Source of the DNA: Chloroflexota bacterium
GTDB taxonomy: Bacteria > Chloroflexota > UBA6077 > JACQUR01
Direction of reading: 5' to 3'
DNA: 5,610 nt
Assembly (NCBI GenBank): GCA_016210245.1
Contig: JACQUR010000442.1
Location: 1-5,610 of the forward strand
The first letter of the stretch is position 1. The number at the start of each line of letters is the position of its first letter. Positions 1 to 5,564 of this stretch are shown here, piece by piece. The notes beneath the pieces are model-generated. The model was not told the origin of the DNA. It ran no database searches and saw only the letters and a list, made by a program, of their open reading frames with translations. A program made the translations under genes and the position numbers.

Positions 1-358
<358 letters not shown>

Positions 359-491
359 CGCGGTCACTGGCGACGATCGGGCTGGCAGGATCGAGTCCCA
401 TATCCGGTTGGAGGTGAGAGGTTGACGGTTGGAGGGCCAAATCCAACCGTCAACCTCTCACCTCCAACCCGTGCGGTTGGTCAGGCGAAGA
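359..491 (+). other. 23S-5S intergenic spacer
   Basis: This transcribed spacer between 23S and 5S rRNA contains no tRNA. Its main content is the perfect long hairpin at 406-469 (separate entry), followed by the 5' half of the stem that encloses 5S rRNA. The rest shows no recognisable signal. Confidence 0.8.
406..469. repeat. Perfect 28-bp inverted repeat made of 7-nt words in the 23S-5S spacer
   Basis: Arms 406-433 and 442-469 are exact reverse complements (28 of 28) around an 8-nt loop, GGGCCAAA, at 434-441. The left arm divides exactly into four heptads: GGTTGGA, GGTGAGA, GGTTGAC, GGTTGGA. In the pre-rRNA this would fold into an uninterrupted duplex, a possible RNase III-type substrate. 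It has no trailing T-run, so it does not look like a terminator. Whether it functions in rRNA maturation or is only a tolerated repeat cannot be told from sequence. Confidence 0.9.
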
Positions 492-628
492 GCCCTGGTG
501 GCGAGAGCGGGGTGGACCCACCCGTTCCCATTCCGAACACGGAAGTGAAACGCCCCAGCGCCGACGATACTGGAGTGGCAACGCCCTGGGAAAATAGGCC
601 GGTGCCAGGGCTCTTCGCTTGACCAACC
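475..628 (+). other. Processing stem enclosing 5S rRNA
   Basis: Positions 475-498 pair with 605-628 over 24 consecutive positions, with one G-U wobble (484 with 619). This extends the normal 5S terminal helix by about 17 bp beyond the mature ends. Such extended stems hold the precursor ends together for endonuclease cleavage, so the 5S precursor is probably cut out of the long transcript as a hairpin. Confidence 0.75.
492..612 (+). rRNA. rrf: 5S ribosomal RNA
   Basis: The fragment is about 121 nt, the normal bacterial 5S length. Visible landmarks are GCGGGGTGGACCCACCCGTT (loop A/helix II-III region), CCATTCCGAACACGGAAGTG (loop C and helix III), AAACGCCCCAGCGCCGA (loop B/E region) and the closing helix made by CCCTGG near 493-498 and CCAGGG at 605-610. 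The ends were set by alignment with the E. coli 5S termini from memory and may be off by a few nucleotides, because the terminal helix continues into the flanking sequence. It lies about 130 nt after 23S, the standard rRNA operon order. Confidence 0.96.
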
Positions 629-658
629 CTCCTACTATTCGCTATCCTTAAGGTACGA

Positions 659-733
<75 letters not shown>

Positions 734-807
734 GGTGCTGAGGGCTGAGTTCCGAGTGCTGAGTCAAGCCATACTCAGCACTCAGGACTCGGAACTCAGC
801 ACTTTTT
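734..807 (+). repeat. Imperfect inverted repeat of 7-nt words with a T-run, between the two tRNAs
   Basis: Arms 734-764 and 773-803 (31 nt each) match at 25 of 31 positions, and three of the six mismatches are G-U wobbles. The loop is 8 nt (765-772). The left arm reads as the heptads TGCTGAG, GGCTGAG, TTCCGAG, TGCTGAG. The reverse complement of the right arm reads TGCTGAG, TTCCGAG, TCCTGAG, TGCTGAG. The right arm runs into five T residues (803-807), giving the shape of an intrinsic terminator, yet tRNA-Glu begins only 3 nt later. It could end transcription after tRNA-fMet, partly attenuate it, or simply be a processing stem. Confidence 0.85.
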
Positions 808-810
808 CAT

Positions 811-884
811 GCCCCCATCGTCTAGCGGCCCAGGACGCCGCCCTTTCAAGGCGGAGATCAGGGGTTCGATTCCCCTTGGGGGCA
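811..884 (+). tRNA. tRNA-Glu (anticodon TTC)
   Basis: Acceptor GCCCCCA (811-817) pairs perfectly with TGGGGGC (877-883), with discriminator base A884. The anticodon stem CCGCC/GGCGG (838-842, 850-854) encloses the loop CTTTCAA with anticodon TTC at 845-847. The T stem AGGGG/CCCCT encloses TTCGATT. The bases after the discriminator are CCG, so CCA is not fully encoded and must be completed by nucleotidyltransferase, unlike the neighbouring tRNA-fMet. No promoter is evident in the short space before it, which favours co-transcription with the rRNA operon, but the T-tailed hairpin just upstream complicates that. Confidence 0.97.
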
Positions 885-915
885 CCGCAGCACACCCCGG
901 ATGCCTACTTGCCTG

Positions 916-947
916 ACGAAAGCGCCACCCAACGGTGGCGCTTTCGT
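916..947 (+). terminator. Strong hairpin, likely terminator of the rRNA-tRNA transcript
   Basis: Positions 916-929 (ACGAAAGCGCCACC) and 934-947 form a perfect 14-bp stem with the tetraloop CAAC. It lies 31 nt past tRNA-Glu and before the next gene, where an operon terminator is expected. The downstream side of the stem contains CTTTCGTT but no clean T-run follows, so the canonical intrinsic form is incomplete. Being symmetric, it could also act on the other strand. Confidence 0.7.
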
Positions 948-1001
948 TGCCTACTACGATCTCGTGAACCACCAGCCGCGGTGGCGGGTGGTGCCAAGGG
1001 C

Positions 1002-1031
1002 TTGACGCCCTGTTTCAGCACGCGCGATACT
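1002..1031 (+). promoter_or_regulatory. Candidate sigma-70-type promoter of the DUF433/DUF5615 pair
   Basis: TTGACG (1002-1007, 5 of 6 to consensus) and GATACT (1026-1031, 4 of 6) are separated by 18 nt. Transcription would start near 1038, leaving a leader of about 40 nt before the ATG at 1080. Its position between the putative rRNA operon terminator and the first gene of the pair supports it, but this is only a consensus match. Confidence 0.45.
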
Positions 1032-1079
1032 TCACTGCCCAAGAGACGAGCCACGCCGGCCCCGAGGAGCAGCACCGCG

Positions 1080-1343
1080 ATGGAGCGCATGGAGCGCGAG
1101 GAGCAGTTGATCGCCCAGTACATCGAGCCAAACCCCCATCGCCCGGGCGTCGATGAGGCCTGGGTAGGCACCTACGGAGTACCCGTCTGGGCCCTTGTCG
1201 GCCACTGGCAGGCTATCGGGCAGGACGCCGACCAGGTGGCGCAAGACTACGAGGTACCCCGAGAGGCCGTCGAGGCCGCGCTAGCGTATTACCGCCGCCA
1301 CAAGGAGGCGATCGACGCCCGCATCGCCGCCAACGTCGGCTAG
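1080..1343 (+). CDS. DUF433-family protein, putative antitoxin
   Basis: This encodes 87 residues. The C-terminal two thirds resemble the DUF433 pattern: a Pro-Val-Trp-Ala-Leu-Val segment (35-40), then a spaced Gly-x-Asp-x-Asp-x-Val-Ala-Gln-Asp-Tyr motif (47-57) and a helix Val-Pro-Arg-Glu-Ala-Val-Glu-Ala-Ala-Leu-Ala-Tyr-Tyr (59-71). In the family this forms a small helix-turn-helix-like fold. DUF433 proteins are commonly found directly upstream of PIN-like DUF5615 proteins and are regarded as antitoxins; the same order holds here, with 5 nt between stop and next start. ATG 1080 was chosen because GAGGAG at 1064-1069 sits 10 nt upstream; the in-frame ATG at 1089 has poorer spacing. The reading frame stays open upstream to 735, but that part runs through tRNA-Glu and is not coding. 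DNA binding and autoregulation are inferred. Confidence 0.82.
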   Translation: MERMEREEQLIAQYIEPNPHRPGVDEAWVGTYGVPVWALVGHWQAIGQDADQVAQDYEVPREAVEAALAYYRRHKEAIDARIAANVG

Positions 1344-1348
1344 GGCAC

Positions 1349-1729
1349 GTGGCCGAGTTCTACCTCGACCACGACGTCTCGGTCCACCTGGCGCCCGCCC
1401 TGGCGGTGCTGGGCCACACGATCAGGATGGCGCGCAGCCTCGGGCTGGAGCGCGCTGGCGACCAGCAGCACCTGCTGGTGGCAGCAGGCCAGGGCTGGAT
1501 TCTGGTGAGCCACAACCGCAAGGACTTCCGCCTGCTGCACGCGGCCTGGCGCGACTGGTCCCAGGCCTGGGGCGTCCACCCGATCCACGCGGGCATCCTG
1601 ATCATCCCCCACGGCAGCCCCGCGGACTCGGCGCGCCTGCTCCACGAGTTCGTCCTGGCCCACACCCCGCCCCTATCTAACGAGCTGTACAGCTTCCAAA
1701 CGAGCACCGGGTGGGCGCACTCCCCGTAG
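1349..1729 (+). CDS. DUF5615 (PIN-like) protein, putative toxin
   Basis: This encodes 126 residues from a GTG start. It opens directly with the first beta strand, Phe-Tyr-Leu-Asp-His-Asp (4-9), as DUF5615 proteins do, so an upstream start is unlikely. Conserved acidic positions are visible: Asp7 and Asp9 after strand 1, Asp38 in Ala-Gly-Asp-Gln-Gln-His, and Asp59 in Asn-Arg-Lys-Asp-Phe (56-60), followed by the Ala-Gly-Ile-Leu-Ile-Ile-Pro strand. These match the metal-binding set of PIN-like nucleases, so an RNase activity held in check by the upstream DUF433 partner is plausible but inferred. A weak TAGGG overlaps the partner's stop codon, suggesting translational coupling. The gene ends 29 nt before the tail of the oppositely oriented GT2 gene, with no clear terminator between them. 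Confidence 0.83.
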   Translation: MAEFYLDHDVSVHLAPALAVLGHTIRMARSLGLERAGDQQHLLVAAGQGWILVSHNRKDFRLLHAAWRDWSQAWGVHPIHAGILIIPHGSPADSARLLHEFVLAHTPPLSNELYSFQTSTGWAHSP

Positions 1730-1758
1730 CGCACTCGCGCCAGGAATGAAGCGCCTCG

Positions 1759-3042
1759 CTAACTTCCTTCGATGCGCGCCCCGGCCGAAGCTCCGCTGGC
1801 CGTGCGGGGGGTGCGCACCCATCCTAGCCTGCGCCGGCTCACCAGCGCGCGCCCGTAGAGCCCCACTTTCCAGACTGCGTAGCCGGCGGCGTAGCTGAGG
1901 GCGAGATAGGCACTCAGCGGAGCGCGCACCAGCGCGAGCGCGGCCAGCAGGTGCAGGACCTGCCCGCCCAGGCTCAGGGCGGCCAGCGTCGCGGGCAGGC
2001 TCGCACCGAGCATGAGGCTGGCGACCAGGCACAGCCCTCCCAGGGCGAACGGCACCGAGAGTGGCGGGATGCACTGCTCGGCCGCGGCGTCCAGGTGCAG
2101 CAGGCTGCGCCGCCGCACGCCGTCCACCAGCAGGCTCGGAACCTGGCGGCGCAGCAACTCCAGGCGCCCGCGCTCCCAGCGCGCGTTCTGGCTGGCGGCC
2201 TGGGCGAACGTCACAGGCATGTCGGCCAGCACCCAGGTCTCGGGGGCGAAGTCGACCCGCACGCCGGCGCGAACCAGGGCCAGGTGGAACTCGACATCCT
2301 CGGCCAGGGTAAACCAGCGCCAGCCGAAGCGCTCGAGCACCGGCGCTGAGAAGCACATCCCGTTCCCCTTGAGCCCGCACGAGAGCCCCAGCGCCGACCG
2401 CCCAAGCGGACGCAGGTAGTGCAGCGCCGCCAGCGCTGCGTAGCGGAGCGTCGCCAGCGGCGACGCGCCAGCGTTGAGCACCGAGTAGTGTACCTGGATC
2501 ACCTGGCTGCCGGCCTCCAGGCGGGCATCCATCCGCTGCAGGAAGTTGGGAGCGACCACCGAGTCGGCGTCCAGGACGACGAAGGCGTCGTAGCCGGGCG
2601 CGTCTGCGCGGAGCCTCTCCAGCAGCCAGTGCAGGGCAAAGCCCTTGCCCTGGGCGGAACGGTCGAACCGCTCGTAGACCCGGGCGCCCAGCGACCGCGC
2701 CACGGACGCGGTGCGGTCGGTGCAGTTATCGGCCACGACGTAGACCTGGAAGCGACCCCTCGAGTAGTCGAGCTGGCGCAGGCTGGCAAGCAGCCGCCCC
2801 AGCAGGGCCTCCTCGTCGTGCGCGGGGATGAGCAGCGCGAAGCGGCGGGCGCCCGGGCCAGCCGGCGGGCCGGCCGTGCGACCGAGGAGCGCGGCGAGGG
2901 TGAGGACGACCAGGTAGCCGGCGACGAGCGCCAGCCCCGCCCCAAGCAGGGTGAGCAGGGCCGCGAGAGGGGTCCGTGGACGCGGAGACGCGGGGTCCTT
3001 CGACCGGCTGAGCATGAGCGGGAGACGCGGGGAGCGTCGCAC
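1759..3042 (-). CDS. Membrane-anchored family 2 glycosyltransferase (processive-synthase type)
   Basis: This encodes 427 residues. One membrane segment (about 26-54) precedes the cytoplasmic GT-A domain; about three more follow (about 325-347, 350-372, 376-397). GT2 motifs appear in order: Ile-Pro-Ala-His-Asp-Glu (72-77), Ala-Asp-Asn (104-106), Gly-Lys-Gly (132-134), the metal-binding Asp-Ala-Asp (158-160), Gly-Asn-Gly-Met (226-229), catalytic-base Ala-Glu-Asp (247-249), and Gln-x-x-Arg-Trp (285-289). The Gln-x-x-Arg-Trp motif and topology are typical of cellulose, hyaluronan and poly-GlcNAc synthases, as is the length. Donor and product cannot be assigned. The GTG start at 3042 has GGAGGT at 3051-3056, 8 nt upstream, and lies 6 nt from the GT4 stop, so coupled translation is likely. 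Residues about 8-21 are encoded by a copy of an intergenic-type repeat, an odd extension before the first membrane helix. An internal ATG at 3015 has no ribosome-binding site. Confidence 0.9.
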   Translation of the reverse strand: MRRSPRLPLMLSRSKDPASPRPRTPLAALLTLLGAGLALVAGYLVVLTLAALLGRTAGPPAGPGARRFALLIPAHDEEALLGRLLASLRQLDYSRGRFQVYVVADNCTDRTASVARSLGARVYERFDRSAQGKGFALHWLLERLRADAPGYDAFVVLDADSVVAPNFLQRMDARLEAGSQVIQVHYSVLNAGASPLATLRYAALAALHYLRPLGRSALGLSCGLKGNGMCFSAPVLERFGWRWFTLAEDVEFHLALVRAGVRVDFAPETWVLADMPVTFAQAASQNARWERGRLELLRRQVPSLLVDGVRRRSLLHLDAAAEQCIPPLSVPFALGGLCLVASLMLGASLPATLAALSLGGQVLHLLAALALVRAPLSAYLALSYAAGYAVWKVGLYGRALVSRRRLGWVRTPRTASGASAGARIEGS

Positions 3043-3107
3043 TGCCTCTTACCTCCGCGTGCCTCGCCCATCCTGAGTCGGTCGAAGGACCTCGCGTCTC
3101 CGCGTCT
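2978..3107. repeat. Inverted pair of a ~44-nt repeat spanning the GT4/GT2 junction
   Basis: Arm 2978-3021 and the reverse complement of 3064-3107 agree at about 37 of 44 positions. Shared blocks are GACGCGGAGACGCG and GGTCCTTCGACCG. The 42-nt gap holds the GT4 stop, the GT2 ribosome-binding site and the GT2 start. A further partial copy (GGGAGACGCGGGG, 3020-3032) follows the left arm. The right arm encodes the last ~19 residues of the GT4 protein; the left arm encodes residues about 8-21 of the GT2 protein (Leu-Ser-Arg-Ser-Lys-Asp-Pro and flanks). Confidence 0.85.
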
Positions 3108-4239
3108 CCGCGGGAGCAGTCTGCGTGCCGCGCGCCCGTTCCACCAGCTCGCGCAGCCGCTCGGCGAACTGGCCGACGGTCAACAGCCGCTCCACCGCCC
3201 GCCGGCCGGCCGCGCCCAGGCGCGCGCGCTCCGCGGGATGGTCGAGCAGGTAGACGACGGCGCGGCGGAGCGCTGCAGCGTCGCCCGGTGGCACGTAGAA
3301 GCCGTTCGGCTCCAGTTCCTCGCCGGCCTGCTGGGCAATAGCTCGCAGCAGGCTGGCCGGCCGCGGCGGGGCGCCGCGCGTGCTGGCCCGGCGATCCTCG
3401 ACCACGTCGGTCTGGCCCTGGCTCTGGGTCACCACCACGGCCTTGCCCATCGCCATCGCCTCCAGAATCGTGGTCACCCCGGCCTGGAAGTCGATGTCGT
3501 CCAGCGGCACCACCACCAGCGCCGCACGGGCGTAGAGGTCGCGCAGCGCGTGGTAGTCGAAGGCGCTGACCTCCACGTTGGGCGGGCGCCGTGGCCCGAG
3601 AGCGGTGTTGGGCTGGCGCGACCAGTGGCTGGCCGCTCCCACGACCAGCCGCACCTCCAGCCCCTCCACCGCCCGAAACAGGGTCGGGTAGTCGCGGTGC
3701 TCCAGCCCGGCGCTGCAGATCAGTCGCTCCTCGGCCACGGGGTGCGGATGCCAGAAGTCCGCGTCTACCTGGTACGGCACGAGCGCCAGGCGCTCGGCGG
3801 GGATGCCCAGGTCGGCGAGCGCGAGGTCGTACTGGCGCCTCGAGTGGAGCGCGATCCGCGTGAGGTGGGTGTGGACCTTGAGCCAGCGAAAGAAGGGCCG
3901 CTTCTTGGGCGCTGAGAGACGGTGGCCGATCGTGACGTGGGGGATCGGGGCACCGGCGAGCTTCAGCAGCAGCGCGAGGGGCAGGCCGACGTGCTCGCCG
4001 TCGGTGACGATGGCCCCATACTCGTGGCGCTGGCGGAACGCCAGCCAGGCCTGCGCGGCCGCCACGCCGAACGCCCGCGCGACCAGCCGCGCCGCGGGCG
4101 TGCGAGCTACCCAGGAACGATCCAGGACGGTGGCCTGGAGCGCCTGCGCGACCGCCACGTAGTCCTTGCGCGGTCCACGCGGGTCATCGACCGGCCCATC
4201 GGGCAGCGTGGCGCTCACGACCAGGAGCGTGCTGCACAT
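3049..4239 (-). CDS. GT4-type (GT-B fold) glycosyltransferase
   Basis: This encodes 396 residues with no signal peptide and no convincing membrane segment, so it is probably a cytoplasmic or peripheral enzyme. The N-terminal half holds a Rossmann-like strand at the start (Leu-Leu-Val-Val-Ser) and Val-Thr-Asp-Gly-Glu-His-Val-Gly (78-85). The C-terminal nucleotide-sugar-binding half has Val-Pro-Leu-Asp-Asp (244-248), Gly-Val-Thr-Thr-Ile-Leu-Glu-Ala-Met-Ala-Met-Gly-Lys-Ala-Val-Val (254-269) and Tyr-Val-Pro-Pro-Gly-Asp (315-320), the classic GT4 signature. Glu260 is the second Glu of the usual E-x7-E pair; the first position is Gln252. About 30 extra residues (283-311) interrupt the usual short link to the Val-Pro-Pro-Gly-Asp motif. 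ATG 4239 was chosen because AGGGGG lies 6 nt upstream. The frame is open to 4278, but that part reads through repeat DNA. The last ~19 residues are repeat-encoded. Donor and acceptor are unknown; the context suggests surface glycan assembly. Confidence 0.88.
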   Translation of the reverse strand: MCSTLLVVSATLPDGPVDDPRGPRKDYVAVAQALQATVLDRSWVARTPAARLVARAFGVAAAQAWLAFRQRHEYGAIVTDGEHVGLPLALLLKLAGAPIPHVTIGHRLSAPKKRPFFRWLKVHTHLTRIALHSRRQYDLALADLGIPAERLALVPYQVDADFWHPHPVAEERLICSAGLEHRDYPTLFRAVEGLEVRLVVGAASHWSRQPNTALGPRRPPNVEVSAFDYHALRDLYARAALVVVPLDDIDFQAGVTTILEAMAMGKAVVVTQSQGQTDVVEDRRASTRGAPPRPASLLRAIAQQAGEELEPNGFYVPPGDAAALRRAVVYLLDHPAERARLGAAGRRAVERLLTVGQFAERLRELVERARGTQTAPAETRRREVLRPTQDGRGTRR

Positions 4240-4254
4240 GTCTTGCCCCCTACA

Positions 4255-4401
4255 CTGAGTCGACAGTCGACAGTTCACAGTTCACAGTCCGCGCGTCAAC
4301 CGGGGTTGCCGCCCTGAAGGGCGGGCCTGGCTGCTGAGTCGACAGTCGACAGTTCACAGTCCGCTCGTCCCCTGTCGACTGTCAACTGTCGACTGTCGAC
4401 T
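4255..4401. repeat. Composite repeat cluster: 7-nt-word repeats with an inset GC palindrome
   Basis: This fills most of the 166-nt gap between the epimerase and GT4 genes. A first run (4258-4292) reads as the heptads AGTCGAC, AGTCGAC, AGTTCAC, AGTTCAC, AGTCCGC. A second run (4337-4364) reads AGTCGAC, AGTCGAC, AGTTCAC, AGTCCGC. A third (4377-4401) is inverted. The second and third runs pair over 4337-4361 with 4377-4401 at 24 of 25 positions around a 15-nt loop. Between the first two runs lies a copy of the GC palindrome (4300-4328). The - strand side has no T-run after the stem, so this is more a partial barrier or processing site than a standard terminator. Confidence 0.88.
4300..4328. repeat. 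GC palindromic repeat, copy 1
   Basis: It contains the core CCGCCCTGAAGGGCGG, itself a small hairpin, flanked by CCGGGG on the left and GCCT on the right. The 21 nt at 4308-4328 are identical to the copies upstream of the epimerase gene. It sits between two heptad-word runs. Confidence 0.85.
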
Positions 4402-4405
4402 TGGT

Positions 4406-5344
4406 TTAGCTCGCCACATCCAGAGCCGCGGGCAGCAGATTGGGCAAGGATGCCAACGGGTCCAGGGGCGGATGGAGCCCGAGCAGTTGGCCCATACGAT
4501 CGACGTTCGCGACGAAGCGGGTGACCTCGTCCTTGCGCGCCGGCAGGAGCCTGATGCGCGCTTCGCTACCGGAGATGCACACGATCCGCTGGGCCAGCTC
4601 CAGGATGCGTGTGCCCGTCCCGCTCCCGACATTGATCGGCGGCAGCGGCTCGTCCAGCGCCCCTGCCTGGACGAATGCCTCGACCGTCTGGCCGATCCAG
4701 AGGAAGTCGAGCACCTGCTTGCCGCCGTAGACGTGGAGGTCCTGGCCGGCCCTGGCCCGCTCCAGCCAGAGCGGGATCACCCGTCCGAAGTCACGCGGGC
4801 CATACACGTTCGCCAGGCGCAGGATGATGGCCTGCAGCCCGAACATGCGGCGGAAGACGCGGCAGTACATCTCGCCCACAGCTTTGCTGGCGCCGTAGGC
4901 GTTGAGCGGCGCCAGGGGCTGCCCTTCCTCCACCGGCAGGGCAATCGGCTCCCCGTAGACCTCCCGCGACGAGGCGAAGATCAGGCGAGGCACCCCGCAG
5001 CGGGTCGCGGCACGCAGCACGTTGAACGTCCCGACGACGTTCGTGGTGAAGGCGTAATCCACGTCGCTCGCCGCGCCCGTGACGGTCGACTCGGCCGCGA
5101 GGTGGTAGACGGCGCTGGCTCCTCGCAGCGCCGCGGCGACGGCGTCGGCGTCGCGGACATCCGCCTGGATGAGGCGGAGGCGCGGCTCGGCCTGGTGGCG
5201 GGCAAGATTGCCCAGCCGTCCCCGCCGCAGGTTGTCGAGGACGAGGACTTCGGCAGCGCTGTCGGCAAGCAGCCGATCGACGAGGTGGCTGCCGATGAAT
5301 CCGGCCCCGCCGGTGACCACGATCCGCTCAACGTGCTGGTCCAT
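4406..5344 (-). CDS. NAD-dependent epimerase/dehydratase (extended SDR)
   Basis: This encodes 312 residues, the usual length for sugar-nucleotide epimerases/dehydratases. The NAD-binding Thr-Gly-Gly-Ala-Gly-Phe-Ile-Gly is at 11-18, the acidic turn after strand 2 (Leu-Asp-Asn-Leu) at 36-39, Ala-Asp-Val at 61-63 and His-Leu-Ala-Ala at 81-84. Catalytic residues are Ser125/Ser126 in Ser-Ser-Arg-Glu-Val-Tyr-Gly and Tyr150 with Lys154 in Tyr-Gly-Ala-Ser-Lys. The substrate-domain motif Arg-Leu-Ala-Asn-Val-Tyr-Gly-Pro-Arg-Asp is at 176-185. It likely works on a nucleotide-diphosphate sugar in the cytoplasm, but 4-epimerase, 4,6-dehydratase and decarboxylase activities cannot be told apart here. ATG 5344 was chosen because the Rossmann strand follows at once; the frame is open to 5488, but that stretch lies in repeats and non-conserved sequence. 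The ribosome-binding site is weak (GAGAG very close to ATG). It is the first gene of the glycan block visible in the window. Confidence 0.9.
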   Translation of the reverse strand: MDQHVERIVVTGGAGFIGSHLVDRLLADSAAEVLVLDNLRRGRLGNLARHQAEPRLRLIQADVRDADAVAAALRGASAVYHLAAESTVTGAASDVDYAFTTNVVGTFNVLRAATRCGVPRLIFASSREVYGEPIALPVEEGQPLAPLNAYGASKAVGEMYCRVFRRMFGLQAIILRLANVYGPRDFGRVIPLWLERARAGQDLHVYGGKQVLDFLWIGQTVEAFVQAGALDEPLPPINVGSGTGTRILELAQRIVCISGSEARIRLLPARKDEVTRFVANVDRMGQLLGLHPPLDPLASLPNLLPAALDVAS

Positions 5345-5448
5345 GCTCTCAGTGTCGGTGCGCCCGGGCGGGGGCCAGTTATCCCGGTGTTGAAATGGCG
5401 TTGAGGCGCTGGCCTCCGGATCATCGTCCTTGAGGGGGCACTCCTGCT

Positions 5449-5485
5449 CGCCGGGGCTGGGGCTGCCGCCCTGAAGGGCGGGCCT
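5449..5485. repeat. GC palindromic repeat, copy 2
   Basis: A 37-nt unit identical to 5498-5534, containing GGGGCTGGGGCTG followed by the palindrome CCGCCCTGAAGGGCGG and GCCT. The two copies are offset by 49 nt, so they form a short direct tandem. Confidence 0.88.
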
Positions 5486-5497
5486 CACCCCCAGGGC

Positions 5498-5564
5498 CGC
5501 CGGGGCTGGGGCTGCCGCCCTGAAGGGCGGGCCTGGGCGTTAGGCCCGCCCTTCAGGGCGGCAG
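5498..5564. repeat. GC palindromic repeat, copies 3 and 4, forming a 23-bp perfect hairpin
   Basis: Copy 3 (5498-5534) repeats copy 2 exactly. Copy 4 (5542-5564) is inverted. Positions 5512-5534 and 5542-5564 are perfect reverse complements over 23 bp with a 7-nt loop, GGGCGTT. No T-run follows on either strand. The fold could insulate the epimerase leader from upstream transcription or protect a 3' end, but its position alone does not prove a role. Confidence 0.88.

Noticed and set aside
735..1079. Long + strand open frame extending the DUF433 gene upstream
   Set aside because: It runs through the inter-tRNA repeat, all of tRNA-Glu and the likely terminator; protein similarity and a ribosome-binding site begin only at 1080.
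2419..3915. A 498-residue open frame on the + strand
   Set aside because: It lies antisense to both glycosyltransferases, is rich in Arg/Gly/Gln with no recognisable motif, and exists because high-GC coding DNA leaves opposite frames open.
4240..4278. N-terminal extension of the GT4 protein to 4278
   Set aside because: The added residues are translated from the heptad repeat, and AGGGGG is well spaced for the ATG at 4239.
4255..4401. CRISPR array
   Set aside because: Repeat units are 7 nt and contiguous, with no uniform spacers and no cas genes nearby.
5345..5400. Promoter for the epimerase gene (GATAAC on the - strand near 5380)
   Set aside because: The -10-like box has no acceptable -35 partner at 16-18 nt, so it is not distinguishable from chance.
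4472..5404. A 310-residue open frame on the + strand
   Set aside because: It is the antisense shadow of the epimerase, whose motifs are unmistakable; the antisense product has no domain-like features.
5345..5488. N-terminal extension of the epimerase to 5488
   Set aside because: The extra 48 residues read through unique spacer and part of a GC palindromic repeat; the SDR fold begins directly after the ATG at 5344.
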